Part shown: in pieces, positions 14,201 through 26,300 of the stretch
Layout: each line of letters opens with the position of its first letter
Numbering within the stretch: position 1 is the stretch's first letter
Notes under the pieces: generated by a model
What the model was told of the DNA's origin: nothing
The model's input: the letters and a program-made list of their open reading frames with translations, nothing else
Database searches by the model: none
DNA from: Luscinia megarhynchos
Taxonomy: Eukaryota > Chordata > Aves > Passeriformes > Turdidae
DNA: 64,000 nt
NCBI GenBank assembly: GCA_034336665.1
Contig: CM067568.1
Location: 44,124,770 to 44,188,769 of the forward strand
Direction: 5' to 3'
Translations under genes and position numbers: made by a program

Positions 14201-14742
14201 CGGCCCCGCACGGGCTGAGAGAGCCCCACTCGGGCCGAGAGAGCCGCACTCGGGCTGAGAGAGCCCCACACGGGCCGAGAGAGCCCCACACGGGCCGAGA
14301 GAGCCCCACACGGGCCGAGAGAGCCCCACACGGGCCGAGTGAGCCCCACACGGGCCGAGAGAGCCCCACTCGGGCCGAGAGAGCCCCGCACGGGCCGAGA
14401 GAGCCCCGCACGGGCCGAGAGAGCCCCACACGGGCCGAGAGAGCCCCGCACGGGCCGAGAGAGCCCCACACGGGCCGAGTGAGCCCCACACGGGCCGAGA
14501 GAGCCCCACTCGGGCCGAGAGCCCCACTCGGGCCGAGAGAGCCCCCCGGGCGACGGCCGAGAGAGCCCCGCACGGGCCGAGAGAGCCCCACACGGGCCGA
14601 GAGAGCCCCACTCGGGCCGAGAGAGCCCCGCACGGGCCGAGAGAGCCCCGCACGGGCTGAGTGAGCCCCGCACGGGCCGAGAGAGCCCCGCACGGGCCGA
14701 GAGAGCCCCACTCGGGCCGAGAGAGCCCCACTCGGGCTGAGC
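14201..14742. repeat. 20-bp GC-rich minisatellite, about 27 units
   Basis: A tandem array has the consensus unit GAGCCCCACACGGGCCGAGA. Sixteen units of exactly 20 bp run from 14201 to 14520, followed by an 18-bp unit, a 24-bp variant unit (14539-14562) and nine more 20-bp units. Most differences fall at two spots: CACA/CGCA/CACT in the middle, and GAGA/GAGT at the end. Each unit carries two or three CpGs. Because 20 is not a multiple of 3, all three minus-strand frames stay open and give the same 20-residue peptide repeat. Those frames are a product of the repeat, not evidence of a gene. Confidence 0.97.
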
Positions 14743-15414
14743 CCCGCGCCTCGCCCCTCGACCCCACCGGCGCGCGTGTTAATTGCCCTCAGTGATGGCG
14801 ATAACCATTGCTGTCGTGCTTGCGGTGCTGGAAACCAAACACACTGCTGACAAGGTATCTGAAAAAAAACCAAATGCGTATCTTTGAAGTGTTGCGCTCA
14901 AGGCGATTTGTGTGGAGCTTTCTAGCTCTTTCTAACTAAAAGAGGAGAAAAACGGGGGTAAAGAATCATTGCAGCTCCGCTGTCCAGCCTCCAGCACAGA
15001 AATAAACCCAACAGCCTGGCTTGCCTGACAAGCTGTGAAGATTCAGATAATCCTGTCCAGCTTATTCTCCACTCAGGGGCAATTTGTACCTTTTAAACCC
15101 CTAACAGCATTTTGCCAAAGCTGCCATCAGGGAAATTGTGACATGAGCTGTGCAAATATTTACTCAGCCATTCCCACGCTGTTTCCCAGAGAGGTTATTG
15201 TTACCCCCCCACTCCCCTGCCGGCACGAAACACAGCCATGAGTTAATTTGGCCACCGCTAGTAACGTTAGCATTTAGGCTTTATTTGTTCCCAAAGCGTT
15301 TGCTTTAAAACAGGAAGCCCCTGGAGGCTGCACGCATGCTCGAGTCCGCCAGCCCAAAAATACCCAAAATCAGGCTCGTTACTGGTGGGTGCAGTCAAAA
15401 GCTGCGCCACACTG
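14743..15414. other. Spacer between the minisatellite and the tRNA-Thr terminator region
   Basis: After a short C-rich edge (14743-14775), composition is ordinary and I recognise no gene or mobile element. Confidence 0.65.
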
Positions 15415-15441
15415 AAAAAAAAAAAGAAAAAAAAACCAAAT

Positions 15442-15445
15442 AAAA
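15442..15445 (-). terminator. Pol III terminator of tRNA-Thr
   Basis: A TTTT run on the minus strand begins 11 bases past the tRNA 3' end. A second, much longer backup T-rich run (T9, G-complement break, T11) follows at 15415-15435. This is the normal arrangement for a Pol III gene. Confidence 0.8.
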
Positions 15446-15455
15446 CAAGACACGT

Positions 15456-15528
15456 AGGCCCCAGCGAGGATCGAACTCGCGACCCCTGGTTTACAAGACC
15501 AGTGCTCTAACCACTGAGCTATGGAGCC
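15456..15528 (-). tRNA. tRNA-Thr (anticodon UGU)
   Basis: The minus strand folds into a complete 73-nt cloverleaf. It has a 7-bp acceptor stem with one G-T pair, D stem GCTC/GAGC, anticodon stem CTGGT/ACCAG with loop CTTGTAA, a 5-nt variable loop and T stem GCGAG/CTCGC. The anticodon TGT (+ strand 15493-15495) decodes ACA threonine codons. The sequence is very close to vertebrate tRNA-Thr(TGT). Internal Pol III promoter elements are intact: A box TAGCTCAGTGG at 15511-15521 and B box GTTCGATCC at 15468-15476. There is no intron, and the CCA end is not encoded, as expected for a eukaryotic nuclear gene. All stems pair, so it looks functional. It sits alone at the edge of a CpG-rich block. Confidence 0.96.
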
Positions 15529-15960
15529 GCCGCTCAGTCACTCTCCCGGCTGTCTCTAACGACCGGTCCCGTTCCTCCCCGCCGCCCCCTGCCGGGCGCC
15601 CCGGGCCCCGCGCCGCCGGCCCCGCCCCGCGCTGGCCCCTGAGGGGCCCGCCCTGCACAGCGGCCCCGCCGCCGCCGGGGGGAGCCCGCGGCGCGCCGGG
15701 AGCCGCTCACGGCCCGCCGAGACACGGCCGGAACGCGCCGGGAGCCCGCCCGCCCTGTGTGTGCCTTCTGACCGCCCTCTGCCCGCCCCCTGCCCTGTGT
15801 GTGCCTTCTGACCGCCCTCTGCCCGCCCCCTGCCCTGTCGGTGCCCTCTGCCCGCCCCCTGCCCTGCCCCGCTTCAGCCCCGCCAGCCCCGCGGTGCCGC
15901 TCCCGGCGCTCCCCGGCGGATCCCCCGGTTGCCCGTGGGAGCCTGGGCCGCAGGAGGGTC
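15529..15960. promoter_or_regulatory. Second CpG-island-like segment beside tRNA-Thr
   Basis: This very GC-rich, CpG-dense segment begins immediately 5' of the tRNA-Thr gene and includes GC-box runs (CCCCGCCCCGCGC near 15620) and the 40-bp repeat. It could be open chromatin at the active tRNA gene, an RNA polymerase II promoter, or both. No recognisable coding exon follows in either direction. Confidence 0.5.
15754..15862. repeat. 40-bp tandem repeat, about 2.7 copies
   Basis: Two identical 40-bp units (15754-15793 and 15794-15833, each starting CCTGTGTGTGCCTTCTGACC) are followed by a shortened third copy that lacks about 11 bases of the middle. The array is C-rich and sits inside the second CpG island. 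It keeps several + and minus frames open by chance. Confidence 0.9.
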
Positions 15961-18900
15961 CCTGGCCTTGCTGCAATAGCAGGAAATAAAGCTGCTGCAA
16001 TGAGCACGTCCGGCCGAGCCAGCAAAGGCACCGGAGGAGAAGTACGGGGTGTGCGAATGTCTGACATACAGCCTGATCTGTACCGGCTAGGAGTGAAAAA
16101 TCCTTGTCGTAACAAAGGGTGTTCTTTTCCTGCAGAGCTTGGATGTTCTTGGGAAGTTTGAGCAAGGCTGCAGTGGGGCCTCTGAGCTGCACTTGTTGAG
16201 TGACCCCTTGCAGTGCTGAGCATGGACCCTTGGAAGGATTCCTACTCTCACCTGGTGCCTGCAGACCGGCTTTGACAGAGGTTATGGAGCTCAGAAGCTT
16301 CAGCGGACGGCTAGTAGGTGGAAGGCAGCCATGCTGTTGGACCCATCTAAGTGTACTGCTGTACACTGTGTACTGTCCAGTGCTGGTGCTGGGTGTCATC
16401 ACTGCTAGCAGCACACAATAGCCACAGGTCTATGATCATTTATGTATGGCCTGAACATTCTTTTTAAAGCTCAATGTCAGATAAAATTATTGTAGGCATA
16501 TGCCTTTCAGAAAACTATATTCAGGGCCCTGTCTTCATTCTGTACCAATATCTCTTTATGTAGAATTCAGACTTGGATCAGAGGATGGGAAAGGGAAGCA
16601 ATGGGGCAGCTCGTAAACTTGGCTTAACAAAATCTTGAAACAAAGAATGTTACAGTATGGAAATAAACTTCAAAGTTCGCAGCAGCATCAGGGTCTGCGG
16701 TATCCTGGGCACTAGATGTGATTTCTGCCCAAAGATTTTTTCCTTCAAAGTATCTTCTTACATTAATCCCCTGATAGTTTTTAGTAAATTATATCAGTGA
16801 AATTTGAAATAAACACTGAAAAATTATTGCTGACTCATAAAACAAAGCTCCATGTGGCAGCTGGATAGTAGATACAGTCAACAGAACAATAGGGGCCAGG
16901 TCCATTTTCTCCATTGAATAATACTCATTGCATGCATGTATATTTGAAGTATTGTGAAAATATTCAGTGAAGATTAAATGTTTAAATCCACTAAGCACTG
17001 CATCTCAATTCTCTGCTAACTCTGAAAATAACAAGGAAGACTAAGTTGTATTTCTAGTCATCATGACAAAGATCTTAGTGTTAAAATTACAGATGTATAT
17101 ATTAATAATATATTATTTGCTCTGTTAATTTAGGGACATGTCTCCTCTAAGACATGCTGGATACTAAGCCAGGTTGCAGACGTTTCAGACTTCAAGATTG
17201 TGATCACTGACAGTGGCAGCTTTAATGCTTTTCTAGATGGTGTGTGCATGTCCTATCTGCACATATGTAATGCAGTGGAAGTTTAAGAGCACTACATTGT
17301 AGTAAACTAAAGGTCTACAGATTATTTGCTATTAAGATAATATTGTCATCATTAGTTGTCACACCCTGGAAAACAGAAAAACGTCATTGCCTTGCAAAAG
17401 ACCATGCAATTTTTTTCCCCCGTGCCACTTTTTATGCTCAGCCTGAGTTACCACATGCCCATCTATGAACTTGAAAAAGTTAATGAAATCCCTGCTGGAG
17501 ACTACCATGCAAGGGTATCTATGCATAGAAGTCCAGAACATATATAAACATTATTTTCAAATAGTCCCAAACACCCAAAAAGCCTAAAACCAAACCAAAA
17601 ATATACTTTTATGAAAACTTATTACATGTTACCATACTGTTCTCTTAAACACCTGTTGTGTTCTTCTGGTACCTCACATCACTGCTAAGGCAGAAGAGCC
17701 AGAAAAGATTTCAGAAAGATTTTTTAAGTCCTGAAGGGGATGGACCTTTCATCACTAGGGGAAAGAGCTGCCAGACATTCCAGTTATAGTTCAAAGGGAC
17801 CCTCTTTGAACAAGAACAATTGTATCGGGTTTATTATTTCAAACCCTTGCATCCTTAAGACACACAGACCTCAAGATGGGCAATGGTCATTCCATTCCTT
17901 CAGTTAAACAAAAGACAAAAGGAGACTACTGTGCACTGAAAAGAAAGCAACGCAGAACACAGCTGCTTTAGGAGCTGAGGCTCAGAAAGACAGGATTGTA
18001 CAAAACCTATGTGAGAGCTGTCAGCACAGCTGAGGCAGTTGGCACTTACCTTCTCATTTCATCAGGAACTGACTCCTGGAGTCAAAGATGTTCATCTTCT
18101 CTCGAACACCAAAAGAAATGCACTAGTTGTGATACTTGAGGGGAGCAAAACTGGAAGTGGCAGCGTGTACCAGTGGGAGGAGTAGAGTGTTTTCTGTGTT
18201 CTTCAAAGGGAGCATTATTTTAAAAAAATCCATGATTATAATTAAAAATTATAAGTCTTATCCCTCTTATAATTATCTTAAATGACTTAATTTAAAGGCT
18301 TGAAATATTGGCTTTTTCTCTCTGTTATTGTTTTGTTCTAGGCTCATTTACATAAATGAAACAAGACTGACTGGTTTTCATTTGGTCTTGGAAGACAGGC
18401 ACAAAAACCCCATAGTAGTAATACTGAATCTTGATTAAATAGTTATTTAGTCCAAAATGAGTGGCAGGGTCAGAAATGTCAATTCAAGATAAGACAGTGG
18501 ACCCAGTTCTCAAAGTGAAGGCAATTGTCCTTTAAAATTTTCATGCACTAGCACTTTGTTGCTATGTTCATATCATTTTAGGGAATGTACAGATCATCTC
18601 TAAAAACCCCTTCTGATTACTATGGAAATAAGAATCAACAAATAAACCAATAAATCATTTACATACCTACCAGTTTTCTTCTGATCCTGTACACTGATGT
18701 TATATTTCTCCCACTCCATCTTTCAAACATATTTTCAGAGTCAAACCAATATCTACTTGGCAGAATTTCTTTAAACACATATTCTTATATCACCTCAGTA
18801 TTACTAAGTGGCTCATCTTTTTATAACTGAAGGCAATTCTCTGCATATGAAGTCTAAAAATGCTGTCTAACTTAAAGCTACCAGAATCTGTTATTGCAGT

Positions 18901-19726
18901 AATCACTCCCTCACTAAGTCTGTACATCAGTGCCTGAAGTGGGAAGCCCTCCCTTTCTTCAGTGCATTAGTATTGACAAAGCTAGTCCTTCAAATACATT
19001 TTTAATAACCTTTTTATATGGTGCAATATCACTGAAAGTTCACTGCATTTATTTTTGTCAGTTCAGAATGATGGGATTTTATATGAAAGGATTGAAAAGA
19101 TTTTTTTCTGTTAGTGCTCTTCATTTTAAAGGCTGCAAAGCATTAATGCTGTGAACGTTAATATTTTGGCCTGATACATAATCTGCCTCTGCACATATTG
19201 CAGCTGGGCTAATGGGAGAAACCAGAAAAGTAGCTTTGTGGATCAGGAGTACAGCCAGATTGCAGAGATCTCCTCTATGGTTGATGATTTCCATTTCTTT
19301 TTTGATTTTTTTTAATGTCACTGTACCAGAACAGTTGCATAGGCTGCCTTTCATGTTATTGGAGACATCAAAGGCGGGTACTGAGGACCTGTCTCTTTAC
19401 TGTTTTCCACCTTTTTCAGACACTAACACTCCCACCTAATGAGTCCAACATGCTGCAAAAATAGCATCCTGTGCATGAGAGGCATGCTAGCCCTTATTGT
19501 GTCGGGGGTGCCAGTGTGCAGCTTTCCAGCTCTTGGAAGCTTTGAGCCTAGGTCTAGTCACACCTAACCACAGCAGCCGTGTGTGAAACATGGTCTGCTC
19601 CTGCTCCTGAGCTCACCAAGGCTTGGACTGGGAGCACAGCACAAGGCTGTGGGTGGAGGCAGCAGTGTGTGACAGTGCATTGCCCCAGGGCACTGCACCC
19701 ACAGAAAGTGAGGTACCAAAGCAGAA

Positions 19727-19748
19727 GAGTCCTGCTGGAGTCCTGCTG
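19727..19748. repeat. 11-bp perfect tandem duplication
   Basis: GAGTCCTGCTG occurs twice head to tail, identically. Confidence 0.9.
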
Positions 19749-22109
19749 CAGATGTCTGGCCAATAAGTTTCCTGGTACAAACCCAAAGGGATGCATTTGC
19801 AGGATCAGCATGTGAGGCTCCAGAGATCTGCCTGAACCAGTTGTCTACATCCCCCACTAAAGCAAGGGGAGAACCAGCTCTTAAGTGATAAGTTGGGTGG
19901 TTGCATCTCTGTGTGCACTTACTGGGGCTGGCACTGACTGGGAATCTTCCTGGCAGTCAGAACAGATGGGCCAAAGAATAAAATTACCTGCCCTGCACAC
20001 TACATACCAATTTGATCCCTTGGTCAGGGGTGAGGTCCTTGGAAGAGGACATGCCTCTTCTGAAGTGAATCAACAGAAGACTTTAACATCATCCAGTGAC
20101 GTTAAAGAACATGAAATTAATTTTCCAGCTTTCACTCACAGTTAATCTGTTTATTCATGCAGGAGGGTAAAATTTAGTTCCCTTATATTAAACAGCTAAA
20201 AATTCACTCTGCAAATCTGTTTTCTGAGGAGAGAAGGAAATTCCTGAGAGCACACCAAGACTGCTTCCTGCAAAAAGGGACTGCAATAGTCTCTTTGCTT
20301 CTCATTGCAATTAAAAAAAGTATCCTTTGCATTTTCCCTATATTTAATTTTTCCTGTATTCACTTCCATTATTGGTTTATCTTTCAATCAAGGGGGTAGG
20401 CCAGGAGGAAGGCTCAACAAAGAGCTCTGTTGCCTGCATGCAGTAATACTGTAGCAAATGAAAATACCAAAGCAAACTTCTTTTTTTTAATAGACAAGCT
20501 GATACGAAATGAGTTTCCTATGGGACAGAGCCAGGGGGAGTGGAGTTCATATGAGATTTTCCACACCATTTCATAGCTATCCAGTTAAGAACAGGCATCA
20601 AGCTACAGCAAGGGTCACCAGGTAATTTTCCTTGACACAGAGTGCATGCTCCTCGTTCCATTAAACCACGTCAAGGTAATGCAGTGAATATTACACTGAC
20701 TTGCCAAACTGCATTAACCACAGTGCTTTCTCTCCAAGACTTTAGGATGATGCCTCTTGGAATAATAGCTGCATGAGGCTTTTGAGAAATATGGTCGAAG
20801 TATTGGCGTCTTTGCAAAAGTTGGAATCCTTCAGCCTTCTTGAAGGAGGAAATATGAACAATATTCATACACACCCTAATATTCATATAAAATATTATAT
20901 TAGATATTCAAAAGGGACAAGAACAGGTTATTAAATGAAATTCAGCATCTCACCAACAACAAATAGGATTGGGGTTTCCTAAAAATGAAAAAACCATCAA
21001 AATCTTGAGTATGATCTCAGATAATCCTGGGTGTATAATCAGTACAGGAATCTGCCTCATCTGTACTTTAATTTTACACAGTGCAATGTTGTAAGGAGTA
21101 GCAACAACTCACTGTGACATTCCTGTGTAAACAACATTGGGCATTATTGGAAGACCAGGAAAATATGACAATCTCTTTCAGAGCCCCAAAGTACAAAGGC
21201 CCATTTCAGTTTATATGAAATTTCAATGAAGCCAGTGTATTTCATGGCAAGCCATGTCATAGCTACAAATTCCTCAGTTATTTTCACTATTTGGAGCAGA
21301 GGAGTTATCACATCTTCCATTCCTTTTGTTTGATTTCAGCTGAATCCCTGGAAAGCTGTGTGTCACAGTTCTCTACCTACATTTTATGTTGACATCCTCC
21401 TGTGAAAAATGACAGGTGTGATGGGCAAATTTTGCTGGCTCACACAAGACTTCATTTATATGTAATAAAAGTTCTTCATTCCTATGTGCACTGCTTTTAT
21501 GTAGCTAATTTAGAGCCCTGGGGCTATTCTAGTTAAAACCTAGGAGTTCTATATTCTCATAACAGATTCTGTATCAATACCACCATATTGTCCTGCTTAA
21601 ACATCTCAGTTTTAGGTGGGAAAAGAATTCAAGTGTTCGAGTCTCCTGCTCCTGCTTGCTTACTGTCAATTACAGCATCTATCGCATCACCAGCAGTATT
21701 AAAGCTGCAGTATCTTCTGCACCAACTGTGAGAGTGATGACCATCATCTCCAAGTCAAGCTGCATCTGAAACTCAACCTGATTCTCAACATTTCTGAATC
21801 CTGTGACCAGGAACCCCAGTCCTATATTCATGAGCCACAGGAAGAATCCAGCAGGACCAAGCAGTAAAATCACAGCCCAACTTCAGTGAAATCTGCAGAA
21901 GGAAATATTTTTTCTTTCAGTTTTTAGAAATGAGATACATGGTACCAGCATTTTCTTAATTACAATGAAGAGTTTGTGAAATTCAGTAATTTTCCAGCTG
22001 GAATTTCATCCCACAAAAAAATCACAGTACTGAGTATCTAGTAATGATAGTGGAAAAGAAAGGCTCCAACAAGAAATTAATTTACATGGAAAGATCTGGA
22101 CTTTTAATT

Positions 22110-22126
22110 AAAAAAAAAAAAAAAAA
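22110..22126. repeat. Poly(A) run of 17
   Basis: This is a pure A17 tract in intergenic DNA. Nothing upstream of it resembles a retrotransposed gene or CR1, so it is treated as a simple repeat. Confidence 0.9.
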
Positions 22127-23343
22127 GGCATTTGCAAGTAACTAGTCCAGCTTCTAAAGTAGATCGGTTAAATTTTCAAAATATGCATGGAGAGTTGCTT
22201 TTAAAATTGACACCTGCACGTGCCAATATAACTTCCTTTTTGTTTATGTAATTTTAAAACATGTTCTCATTATACTATTTTCCTTGTTTATATCACACTG
22301 GTACTACTGAACCTTGAAATGTAATTCTTTGGGGACCCTTAGCAGTGATATGCTTGCTCTTTTTATATATTACATTATTATTGTTATTTATTTACACCAA
22401 TGACACAAAGAATTCTTCACTAATATCACAGTGACTCCATTCTCTGGAATAAAAGACTACCTGACACAAGTCATCATCACAGCTCCTGGCAGTATCTTGG
22501 TTGTGACTTATTAAGGACTATTCTGTCAAAAAGCCAAGCTTCTTTTCTTTCATAGAAGGCCCAAAGAATTCATTTAAAATGACAGAATAAAGTGGCTTGG
22601 AGGAGCTAACAAGCATAGTACAGTAAATAAAATCAGTTTGTTTTTAATATAGTAAATACCACTGGCTGAAAGTCATATTTTAGAATACATTTATTATAAG
22701 AAACTACTTAGATAATGAAAGTAAATCTAAAAATCCAACATAATTTTCATCATTTATGCCGTTTGTTTGCTTTTTACATTTAATTCTTCTTAGATAATGA
22801 AAACAGACTGGTTTTTTTCCCTGGCAGTATCATATTTCTGATTGTCGGACACTTGCCAAGGCTGCAGTGATTGGGTTTGGACACTTCAGGGGAAATGGTG
22901 AAATTGTGTTTACAGCAAAGGGGTTGAGCAGGGGAGTTCTTGAAAACACACATGTAGTTTGGTCAGATCAGAGCCTGCCCCACGAGTGACAGTCAGCAAG
23001 CAGCACATGCCAGCCCATGCTGCAGAGGTTTGGGTCACACAGTGACTCTTCAAAAGTCAGTGCAAGTCCCACCAGAAAGTGCTCCCATAAACCATTCCCT
23101 TTCCTTGCTCAGCAGCCAGGAGCCAGAACTTGGGTTTGGTTTGGTTCCAGAGCACCTGGGCTGTGCTCAGGTTCAGGCTCACACTGGACACAGGGAGCTG
23201 AACTGCTGAACCTCAGGTCCCAGCAAGGGAAGTTCAATTGGTTTGTCTCAGGGACTGGTTCTACCTTGTTTAACACTGTAAGTGAAGTCATATCTGAAGA
23301 ATGAGAAAGGAATCCACAGCTGTAAGAACATTTTTTCAAAAGA

Positions 23344-23365
23344 AAGACCTAGCTAAGACCTAGCT
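23344..23365. repeat. 11-bp perfect tandem duplication
   Basis: AAGACCTAGCT occurs twice head to tail, identically. Confidence 0.9.
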
Positions 23366-26300
23366 CCAAATGGGGGGATGTGGGCCACTGTCAGAATTCA
23401 GAGGTCTGCATACCTGTGACAATTTGGGTAGTAGTTTTTGCAGAACAGTTAAGTGCCTGCCTCTCATTTTCACAGTTTCTGTTAACTGGAGTAAATTTCA
23501 ATCCAAAGAAATCTGTCCTTCAGTGAAACAGAGCTACAGACATTATCTCACTAATGGGCTGATGCTGGATGCAACATCCCTGAGTCTCAGGAATGTCTGG
23601 GTTTGAATTCCCTGGTTTGGGTACAGTCTTATTTTTGAACTCTAAATCCCTGATATCTTCCAGCGAGATAAAAATCCAACTGAGTAGAACTCATTTTCAG
23701 GTCCTAGAGTTGTTGAGGTCAGGGACATGAGGGATTACACCTAAAATGATCTTTGAGTTTATGATTCTTTCCCTTGAAATTGTTTAAGATTTTAACAGGG
23801 GGGTTTTATTACAGTTTAATATTAAACATCCTCATTTACCTAATGCTGTTAGAACCTGATTTCTTGCAAATTCTTATACACTAGGGGGTGCAAACATCCT
23901 GTTAATGAATCCAGAAATAAATGGTCTCATCAATACCAGCAAAGAAAGTGCCTGGTCCTGTACTAAAGCTTGCGTGGAAAATACCTAATGTTTTAAGTCA
24001 CATTTGACTCATATAAATGAATAAATAAAAGCGCTGCTTTCAGCAACAGCTTTTTAATGTTTTCAGGGTTTATATGTGGAACAGAGAAGATGCTAACGTA
24101 GGAGTTACATAACAGGAGGATTCAGATCCAGCCTGCTTTGCATGCCATTGCCGGCAGCTCTCTCGTGTCCTGTGGTGACTCACACTCTGCCGTAAGCTTC
24201 GCAGAGGGACAGTCTCAACTTTTTACCCCACATTTTCATATCATTATGTGACAAGTTAGTTTGACTAACTGACTCAGGCACTGGCTGAAGTCTGCCTTTC
24301 AAAGCACTTATCCTTCTGTTGTTACACCAAGATCTGTCTCTTGCAAGTCATGGTGTGAGGCACAGTGGGCTGAGCAGGGCAATGTTGTTTCACCTGCATG
24401 GAACAAAGTGCTGATTTTCTCAGCTTGTGCCAGTAGGGCATTTAAGCTTTTACTTTAACAGGAAACAGTGGTTGTTCTGATGAATGTGATGGGATTGCTG
24501 ACAGGTATTGAGTGTTAACCATATGTTTATGTACCAGTAAAAGCAATGGAGCAGTGTTGAGTACCAGTACAGATTTCCAGCTCCAGCATCAATCAGTCTT
24601 CAGTCCCTCTGCTTATGCATCGTTACTTACTCATGCATCTTTACTTTCACACAGGGAACAGAGCATCTGAGGAAGTATCATCCTCTCATAATAATGCATT
24701 CTCCTTTTAGGTCACAGAAATAATTCTGCAGCTACAAAGCAGTGCTTATGAATGCAGGAGCCTCTTGTGCAACATTTTTTCCTTTGCATTTATTCATTTG
24801 GCCATTCCTTATCTCAATAAGGCATGATCGGAGGCCCCAGAGTCCCTTCTCCTAAATGATGTACAGAAATTACTAAAATCTGAACTCATAAATTGGAGAA
24901 AAATCCCATGGTTTTATGCACATCTGTTTTGCCTAGATTCTGTTTTTCCAAATGTATAGGGGATTTGCAGATGTCTTTGCATCTCAGACACAAATGCCAT
25001 CTTGTGATTGATGGAACCCTATCTAAATACCTCAAACTCTGCTTTACCACAGGATACCATTCACACCACCAGCTTTTGTTTCTGCAGAGTGTTTCATATT
25101 ACCTTATTTTTCCTGTGTTGCCTTCATCACTGCATCAAAACAAAACAAGCGGATTAAAGCAGGTCAATGCATTATGGTTAAATTTTTTTTCTAAGGGAGA
25201 GCAGACCATTCCAAACGCCATTAAGACAGAATCCTGATTGAATCTGGTGCAGCCAGATTAAATGCATGTTAATAGAGAAGGACAATTATTGTTGACTTCC
25301 TAATGCAAACAAGAACTTCAGACACTGATTTCTATCAGCCCATTAGAGCTGGCTGAATTCTACACACTGTTTTAACAGTTGCTTAGCAATGGCAAATAAG
25401 CTGTTCTGTTTCTTATCACTAGCGGTATAGTTAGAACAATACCTATTATTGAACTGAATAGGTATGAAATTAGTTTATAGTGTTCCTCTTTTTGAGATGG
25501 CACTTGGCAGCAAAGTGAATTGTTTAGGCTGCAGGCAGAAGCAGCAATTTTTTTTCCTGGAGCTAAAATGGAGATAAAATGAAACTGAGGCTTTGCAATG
25601 GCTGTTTATCTGAAAGCATCATCAAAAAAACTCTGCTTGTGTATGTTTGTGTGTGCAGGAAGGAAGATGTTTTCCTTCAGACATCTTCTTTGAGTGAATT
25701 TCCATGGTTATGACAACACTAATGACTAGTGAAAAAGCAAATACAGTAATACCACACTGCAATATAATTTCCTTCCTCCTTCCTCCATGGGTATCTCTGA
25801 TGAAGTTCCTCAGCTCTGATCTGGGGAAATGTACTGAAGGTAAAGCTACCAAAGCCAAGATCCTAAAGGACACTTGAGGCACTTGCATTTACTGTTGCCA
25901 CTCTTTTAAGTGTGCACTTTCCACAGTGGAGTCCCTGCAGCTGCAGAATTCAACATCTGCAGCAACATTCTCACCTTGCATGCAGGGTTTGTGGTCACCA
26001 CAATAGGGAAGGCTTAGCAGAGCAGTATGGTTCAATTCTGGTGCTGCAAGTTCTTAATTATGTCCTTCTAGTTAGGATTTGTGCTCACAGCTCCTGCCTC
26101 CCATAGGAATACCCCAATAACATGGCTGTAGTCTACTTTGAAGTAGATGCTATACAAGACAACAAGCATTCCCAATCTGATTTCTGCAATGCAAATCGAT
26201 GTCATGTTCTGTGCAAGGAGCTTTGTTACCAACCTCACTGCCTTCTGAAAGGTGTCAAATGCTTCATGTAAATTTCCCGTGTACTTCATGGGAAAAAAAC

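Noticed and set aside
14020..14873. Three overlapping minus-strand frames of 192-244 codons with a 20-residue peptide repeat
   Set aside because: They arise because the 20-bp repeat unit lacks stops and its length is not a multiple of 3, so every frame reads the same repeat. No family match and no gene context.
15534..16414. Two long minus-strand frames (229 and 235 codons) and a 120-codon + strand frame around CpG island 2
   Set aside because: Open on both strands at once because of low stop frequency in GC-rich, repetitive sequence. One overlaps the 40-bp repeat, and none resembles a known protein. A donor-like CAGGTGAGA on the minus strand near 16245-16253 is noted but insufficient.
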